Part shown: in pieces, positions 63,801 to 64,000 of the stretch
How positions within the stretch are numbered: the first letter of the stretch is position 1
How the letters are laid out: every line of letters begins with the position of its first letter
From: Alterisphingorhabdus sp038748365
GTDB taxonomy: Bacteria; Pseudomonadota; Alphaproteobacteria; Sphingomonadales; Sphingomonadaceae
NCBI GenBank assembly: GCA_038748365.1
Contig: JBCDIZ010000001.1
Coordinates: 501,388-565,387 of the forward strand
DNA: 64,000 bases
Direction: 5' to 3'
Translations under genes and position numbers: made by a program
Notes under the pieces: model-generated
Database searches by the model: none
What the model saw: the letters and a program-made list of their open reading frames with translations, nothing else
Told to the model about the DNA's origin: nothing

Positions 63801-64000
63801 CCTGAACTGATCGGACCGGAGGCCAGAATGCCGGAGGCTGTACCGATCGCAATCGAGCGCTCTCCTGTGGCATTTGCCTGACGGCCCAGCGCGGTGCTGG
63901 AAAATCCAGTCGCTACAGAAAAACCGCCAACCGCAACCGAACCCACTTGCTGTGCAACAGCGTTGCCGCCAACAGCGACGCCACCGAGAGAATTGGTGAC
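48890..64000 (-). CDS. Giant YadA-like trimeric autotransporter adhesin, 5' end missing
   Basis: At least 5036 residues; the frame is open to the window edge, and the signal peptide lies outside. Two kinds of head repeat are visible: YadA-type 14-residue units (A-I-G-x-x-A-x-A) and units of the type GNNNIASGxxAGxxVxG (for example 52400-52080, 54250-53900, 57300-56950, 60550-60200, 61450-60850). I count sixteen neck-type motifs such as RQITNVAAGE...NGSQLF or RRIQGVADG...AVNVAQLR. A stalk of 14-residue NNRTDIDTN units lies at 49894-49685. The last 70 or so residues (KLSIGAGVGGFLGQISVASG, ending GAGATFTLN) are the YadA membrane anchor, which forms a 12-strand trimeric pore. Such proteins mediate adhesion and autoaggregation. 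No stop or frameshift interrupts it. Confidence 0.95.
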   Translation of the reverse strand, partial: VTNSLGGVAVGGNAVAQQVGSVAVGGFSVATGFSSTALGRQANATGERSIAIGTASGILASGPISSGLNSIAIGTSSVASANTATAIGDGAEAQSVGSTALGDGAVVEGESANAIAFGTGARIINPPNPGGTVVTSDGSIAIGNNSSVERQGSVALGDNASVSGSDGIALGRNADAIGDDGVALGFDANAGASSTVAIGSQSVADSFRSIAIGELANIEAGNAEESIAIGARTNIAGTDNGGSIAIGPDANIANGTYSAIAIGRDAAVSENAFEALALGVESNVADAYGIAIGNDPNFDGTGASASGALSLAIGGDATTNGVNAIAIGGDADATGTGADGDGTGAQATADFALAVGADAEATAEAATAIGREAQALGTSSTAIGDGAIAYGSFAGGADAQAGGGGTAVGDGSRAGVDTAGTAADGTTGGAAFGDGAIANGVANTTALGSGAIADTTAGNVALGAGSLAQSAPNAVANTVIGGITLDATNYEGTASSIVSVGSAGSERQITNVAPGSVTATSTDAINGSQLFELATQVASGEGSQFVTEGFATSTAPVASGTNASAGGDGARAEGVGSLALGVGATAAAAARDSVAIGTNSTSNGIENVTIGIDSFTGLTSSVAIGEEARAEGDRSVAIGGDADGAGDPDAFGARAVGVQSVAIGSDATALDNRSIAIGGESVATSNGSAAFGDGASANGVRALALGNQAVASASDDVALGANSVTTAANPTTGTTINGVAYTFAGGAPGSVVSVGSAGNERQITNVAAGELADTSTDAVNGSQLFATNEAIEAVAGGAIDYLNVNSSLPGNTSTNSGAIGNSAIAIGGNALATSNYAVSIGSGAGTGSTGTGNIATGYQAGTDVSGGLNIATGFNAGQDVTGEANIAIGDLSGNNVAGSTNVAVGRQAGSNVSDPTNGTARGNLAAGYRSGFGVTGSNNTALGPDAGGAVVGDNNISVGLLSGGLMEGDNNIATGNQAGVQMVGNSNIVSGFQTGFLAQGNNNIFTGDGSGVFTNGSNNIASGLNTGQFVSGSDNVALGTGAGSGTNPGTLLDVDNAIAIGNAAIGRTDNSIAIGAAADAGSNNGIAIGSGAGYSSTGAGGANDGRNLAIGDNAGRFVVGNGNTALGREAGLRVTGGGNQAQGTEAGQDIDGNSNSALGNYAGRNVTGDNNIAIGELAGNSIGTATAEGSYNSAMGFQAGNGIDGNYNVASGTYAGRNVTGNENIAFGYSAGQDVQGNDNFASGRDAGRNVFGDSNIAIGNEAGSNPGGTPQLQVNRTIAIGEQALASEDDAVAIGSGAQAQGASSTAIGDGAIAYGSFAGGADAQAGGGGTAVGDGSRAGVNGAGTAADGTMGGAAFGDGAIANGVNNTTALGSGAVADSVAGNVALGANSIASVGPSTVNDVTAGNVTLDASNFAGAGTSVVSVGGTGLNEQRQITNVAAGEIAAASTDAINGSQIFELTQQLSNAGQFVTEQTGGVAPLATGVNASAGGDGAVAGGNRSLAVGPSANADGDGGVALGDNADSDGTGSVSIGNDSDANDGSVALGDDADATANNGVAIGNGADASGNQGIAIGSSANSDSANSIAIGNNANATNNSAIAIGDGAQATQNNTVALGDGASAGAASGDVALGIGSSTVAVSNTGYGGVVNSATSAVAVGNRQIQGVAAGTLGTDAVNVAQLQQQGTNLNTVIGQTIINTDGTYTDPTFSIGSVNYDNITDAFNAIEAVGTLYFRANSTGPGAAAVGNDSVAIGPSSTANGNNSFAAGNGATAQNNNTIAIGNGAMANNQNGDVAIGSGSDTAAVGGLAYGTGAAAPGSVVAFGGRRLQGVSDGVNLTDAANVNQLRTGLEALDGFISPTNNAFDDTTGVATSGDVITVDGTGFTSIEAAINSVATTAAGVPFTSSTTGLTTAPVTSGNNTTAGGFRAQAGGANSTAIGVDATTGNNEDSTAIGQGASVDGQNGTAVGQNASVDQAGTALGTDANATGLGATALGRNANAQYADSVAIGAGSQTSGSVPTVAGYGTASTAPTSEVSFGTSGDERRLTNVADGAAATDAATVGQLVNQASDINTLIGQNVFDAAGAFTAPTFVTPNGGTADDVTEAFQEVTTQVDTNTTNITNITNGSTQLPYFKANSTLPTDADASATGDDAVAIGTAADAAGENSLAIGNGAEAGTSNSIAIGRAAGEDAVAGTTGTLGRNIAIGEGAGIAITGSRNIATGLFAGTEVSGDDNVAIGQRAARQVTGDQNIGIGEQAGDRADGDNNVGIGAFAASDVEGDDNVGIGSNSGDDVLGSNNTAIGRGSGLGVTGADNLASGRGAGQFVSGDRNVASGYNAGSGVFGTPLDVDRTVAIGSEASVGADDAIAVGTSAQATGAGAIAIGLNAISLGSQAVGTGAQASGGGAAFGDGAIAGTDGGGAPVALTLDNTAIGENAIANTTDGSVALGAGSQDSIVNAVANTVIGGVTVLDATNYEGTASSVVSVGSATTQRQITNVAPGRVTSDSTDAINGSQLFELATQVANGVGSQFVTEDFANSVAPVASGIDASAGGDNARAEGNSSLALGDEAQVLDTSGAGTNSTGSIAIGAGNVVTDALTSTALGQQNTITGGNGVAIGAGNTLTDNDTIAVIGAGNTVDNLDRGLVAGVGNTVTDSDDLLLIGNDTSVTNALNSGIIGSNNTIGDGIEETAVFGNGGTVAAGTTNGVLIGSGGSIAGSDAVAIGTGANATSPSALAFGLNATANNAGAVAIGSGSATEAASQVSSVTIGNTTFSGFEGAAQTFAVVSVGSGSEKRQIVNVAPGEISSTSTDAVNGSQLFAVAEVVDQVASGASGPFVSENAAGDADPSNTGTDAVAGGFGAEANALQATAVGNDSRATAEDATALGFNARAFAARSTAIGKDSQIFGENGSAFGFDAQVNGTDGTAIGASARANDTRAVAVGAGTQANAIDATGVGTQSRANALQATAVGATAIANVESGTALGFGAQANNVGDVALGQGTGTVASTNNAYFLGTAAPTNGVVSVGGRRIQGVAAGAEADEAVNVAQLDATAQGLADVGAAALGGGATVDVSAGTFTAPDFNIGSTTVNTVADAIDATDDKADQQGNTLAGNVLGGDVTYDPNTGTFAGGFDYTSSTVPTTDIDDGTAQEVFDAIEVDVTQNTQDITNGVGAFVTEDFANSTAPVASGADASAGGNGATAAGDRSLALGNGATSDGTNAVAIGNGAVANAANSVSIGSGTGVNTIGSGNIATGLNSGRDVDGNNNIATGTSAGRNVSGINNLSIGASAGRDVVGNNNIANGPSSGRDLTGTANVGIGASAGRSISGSYNVAFGSQSGRDIIGDANLTAGRESGQNLSGNRNIAFGYRAGTLGSTIDVPPGPQLVVDRAIAIGDRALGSANDSTAIGSEAQAQSLSSLALSDGAQVTDTSGTGTSSFGSIAIGFETTVNDAPLSIALGPNSSINGGNGAVIGFDNTLTNNDVVAVIASESEVTDSEDAVVFGNNVTATNADDSVVFGDNNTVENVTNGFIAVESDMFNSTDVLAIGRGNSAIEDAERLIVLGSNNSLGASLTDVQVIGNSLIVADEVSNAVVMGTNSEVGEDNTVAIGNTARALTDGSVAIGLNATAQDGQAVSIGAGNTASGDGAVAIGDPNVATGTGAVAMGADNTAIGQGSVALGNNSQANAGGADTDVGAVALGDQANAQYANSVALGSGAATSADLATLQGNTAYNPGTVTPLAGETPVGEVSVGSAGNERRITNVAAGSQGTDAVNVSQLQSLEDRVSNAGPFVTEDFANSTVPVASGTNASAGGNGAVASGESSLALGNGAIAASDSGISIGRGAGAGSSGNDNTIIGFFAGQNVSGSANVASGSFAGGAVTGSFNVATGSGAGSLVSGSANVASGFAAGVNVTGANNIASGSDSGSSVMGDDNIAMGRFAGYRVSGNDNISSGRFAGYNVTGNGNVVSGSYAGYNVSGNNNIAFGNNAGTNGAGGTVLDINSAVSIGDSALASADNATAIGSGAQAQGLSSVALGNGASATAQGDLALGQGTTTSASTGTAYGTAAAAPTNGIVSVGGRRIQGVADGAADDEAVNVAQLRNQADEIDALLGSNDLLDANGDPTGATLATVGTAAQTTVQGALEAQDVIVTEQGNTTASSFSAASTYDPATGTVTASLDYDSTTYNNVQDVITEVDQDITNIVNGNVGLVQQAGVPGPTNANPITVGQATGGTEVQFDGTDGVRTLSGVADATVSATSDEAVTGAQLFTQGTNVNDALGSGDVLNGIAPTFNVGSTSVDNVAAAIDATDDKADEQGNTLAGNVLGGDVTYDANTGTFAGGFDYTSSTTTTDIDDGTAQEVFDAIEVDVTQNSLDITNGVGAFVTEDFANSVDPIASGTDASAGGNGAVASGDRALALGNEASASEADAISIGTSSVASGVNAIAIGNGAVSFGSVAMGTGTMAANGTAIGDGAMAGVSGGVADGTTGGTALGENAIANSVDNTTAIGFGAQANATAGDVALGANSITTASTGTSYATADAAPTNGIVSVGGRRIQGVADGSADDEAVNVAQLREQATNINTVIGQTVINPDGSYTAPIFTTPNGGTADNVTTAFEEVTGQVDNNTTNITNILAGNIGLVQQVGGAPGTGVITVGADTGGTEVDFTGTDGERQLTGVADGEVSDTSSDAVNGSQLFETNQNVTNLDNRVTTNETNIANNRTDIDTNTTNITNNRTDIDTNTTNIANNRTDIDTNTSNIANNRTDIDNNTTNITNNRTDIDNILSGNVGLVRQEGGAPGTGDITVGAETMGTNVSFANSEGTSRTLSNVADGEVSATSNQAVNGSQLFATNQQVDQNAQDIFNNHVKIAANTADIDVLERTSLRYDTNMNGDPINQITLGQSAGLDGPVIIRNVANGVADNDAVNVSQLRDAVQEANDYTDARVFELATQIDGRLNDLEFNLADYRQEAQAGIASVMAHSQIRYDDRPGKLSIGAGVGGFLGQISVASGIGYTNEEENVRINAGFGYNPARNEATWGAGATFTLN
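49685..49894 (-). repeat. Five tandem 42-bp repeats in the adhesin stalk
   Basis: Units begin at 49685, 49727, 49769, 49811 and 49853 (ATCAATATC-like start), exactly 42 bp apart, each coding for 14 residues of type NNRTDIDTNTTNI. They vary mainly at third positions. Predicted right- or left-handed coiled-coil stalk; the N and T pattern with period 14 is typical of adhesin stalks. Confidence 0.9.
50800..51130 (-). repeat. Duplicated adhesin segment, copy A
   Basis: Encodes AAIDATDDKADEQGNTLAG, NVLGGDVTYDANTGTFAGGF, a TDIDDGTAQEVFDAIEVDV stretch and FVTEDFANSVDPIASGTDAS. The same order recurs at about 54410-54740 with few changes, which shows a segmental duplication inside the gene. Confidence 0.8.
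54410..54740 (-). repeat. Duplicated adhesin segment, copy B
   Basis: Counterpart of the 50800-51130 segment: DAIDATDDKADQQGNTLAG, NVLGGDVTYDPNTGTFAGGF, TDIDDGTAQEVFDAIEVDV, FVTEDFANSTAPVASGADAS. About 3.6 kb separates the copies. Boundaries are approximate. Confidence 0.8.
59830..60095 (-). repeat. Duplicated adhesin head segment, copy A
   Basis: Encodes TAIGDGAIAYGSFAGGADAQ, GGGGTAVGDGSRAGVNGAG and GGAAFGDGAIANGVNNTTAL. It recurs almost unchanged at 62610-62870. The DNA is also very similar, with differences mostly at third positions. Confidence 0.85.
62610..62870 (-). repeat. Duplicated adhesin head segment, copy B
   Basis: Counterpart of 59830-60095: TAIGDGAIAYGSFAGGADAQ, GGGGTAVGDGSRAGVDTAG, GGAAFGDGAIANGVANTTAL. 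The copies are about 2.8 kb apart and offer sites for recombination that would add or remove head units in frame. Confidence 0.85.

Noticed and set aside
35165..64000. Genomic island or prophage
   Set aside because: No integrase, transposase, phage gene or direct-repeat boundary was seen, and housekeeping genes (bkd, thyA, tRNA-Pro) lie between the two surface loci.

Overview
The window looks like chromosome of an alphaproteobacterium, most likely Sphingomonadales. The grounds are gene order and protein style: a complete nuoA-N operon running on into birA, coaX and RNase J; zapA, 6S RNA and 5-formyl-THF cyclo-ligase in a row; DUF1467 and DUF2842 proteins; and a branched-chain 2-oxoacid dehydrogenase operon. 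The genus cannot be fixed from the sequence alone. There is no prophage, transposase or CRISPR array. No stretch longer than 300 bases is without a gene.

Layout. 177-2477 (+) is a large membrane-anchored coiled-coil protein, possibly TipN-like. 2491-21967 (-) is one long operon read from high to low coordinates: nuoA, B, C, D, a small membrane ORF, nuoE, four very small ORFs, nuoF, a clan AA aspartic protease, nuoG, H, I, J, a palindromic insert, nuoK, L, M, N, then birA, coaX, rnj and a DUF1467 membrane protein. 22243-23713 (-) holds suhB-like and efp. 24133-31744 (-) is a central-carbon cluster read tkt, gap, pgk, GNAT, class I fructose-bisphosphate aldolase, O-methyltransferase, a membrane protein, thiE. 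31945-33560 (+) carries a small coiled-coil protein, zapA, 6S RNA, 5-FTHF cyclo-ligase and DUF2842. tRNA-Asp and an AI-2E family transporter follow on the minus strand.

35165-43037 (+) is a four-gene accessory cluster. It encodes three exported DUF11/beta-sandwich proteins and a 1701-residue protein with exported repeat domains and a predicted outer-membrane beta-barrel C-terminus. This is the best candidate for an undescribed surface system. 43150-46750 (-) encodes E2, E1-beta and E1-alpha of the branched-chain 2-oxoacid dehydrogenase. Then come thyA (-), tRNA-Pro (+) and a YceI-like lipoprotein (-).

48890-64000 (-) is one open frame of at least 5036 codons. It encodes a YadA-like trimeric autotransporter adhesin whose N-terminus lies beyond the right edge of the window. 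It carries many head repeats, sixteen neck-type motifs by eye, a five-copy 42-bp stalk repeat and a YadA anchor, followed by a strong UUCG-loop terminator.

The nuo operon shows two instructive rearrangements. At nuoJ/nuoK a 143-bp palindromic element has duplicated the nuoK start codon region and has restored an ATGA stop/start overlap through a 53-codon micro-ORF. Between nuoE and nuoF a tandem duplication has left a second nuoF start and a second nuoE-like end, separated by small membrane ORFs. Start sites were moved inward from the longest open frame where an ATG with a better ribosome-binding site, an overlap with the preceding stop, or family length argued for it; each such case is stated in its entry.
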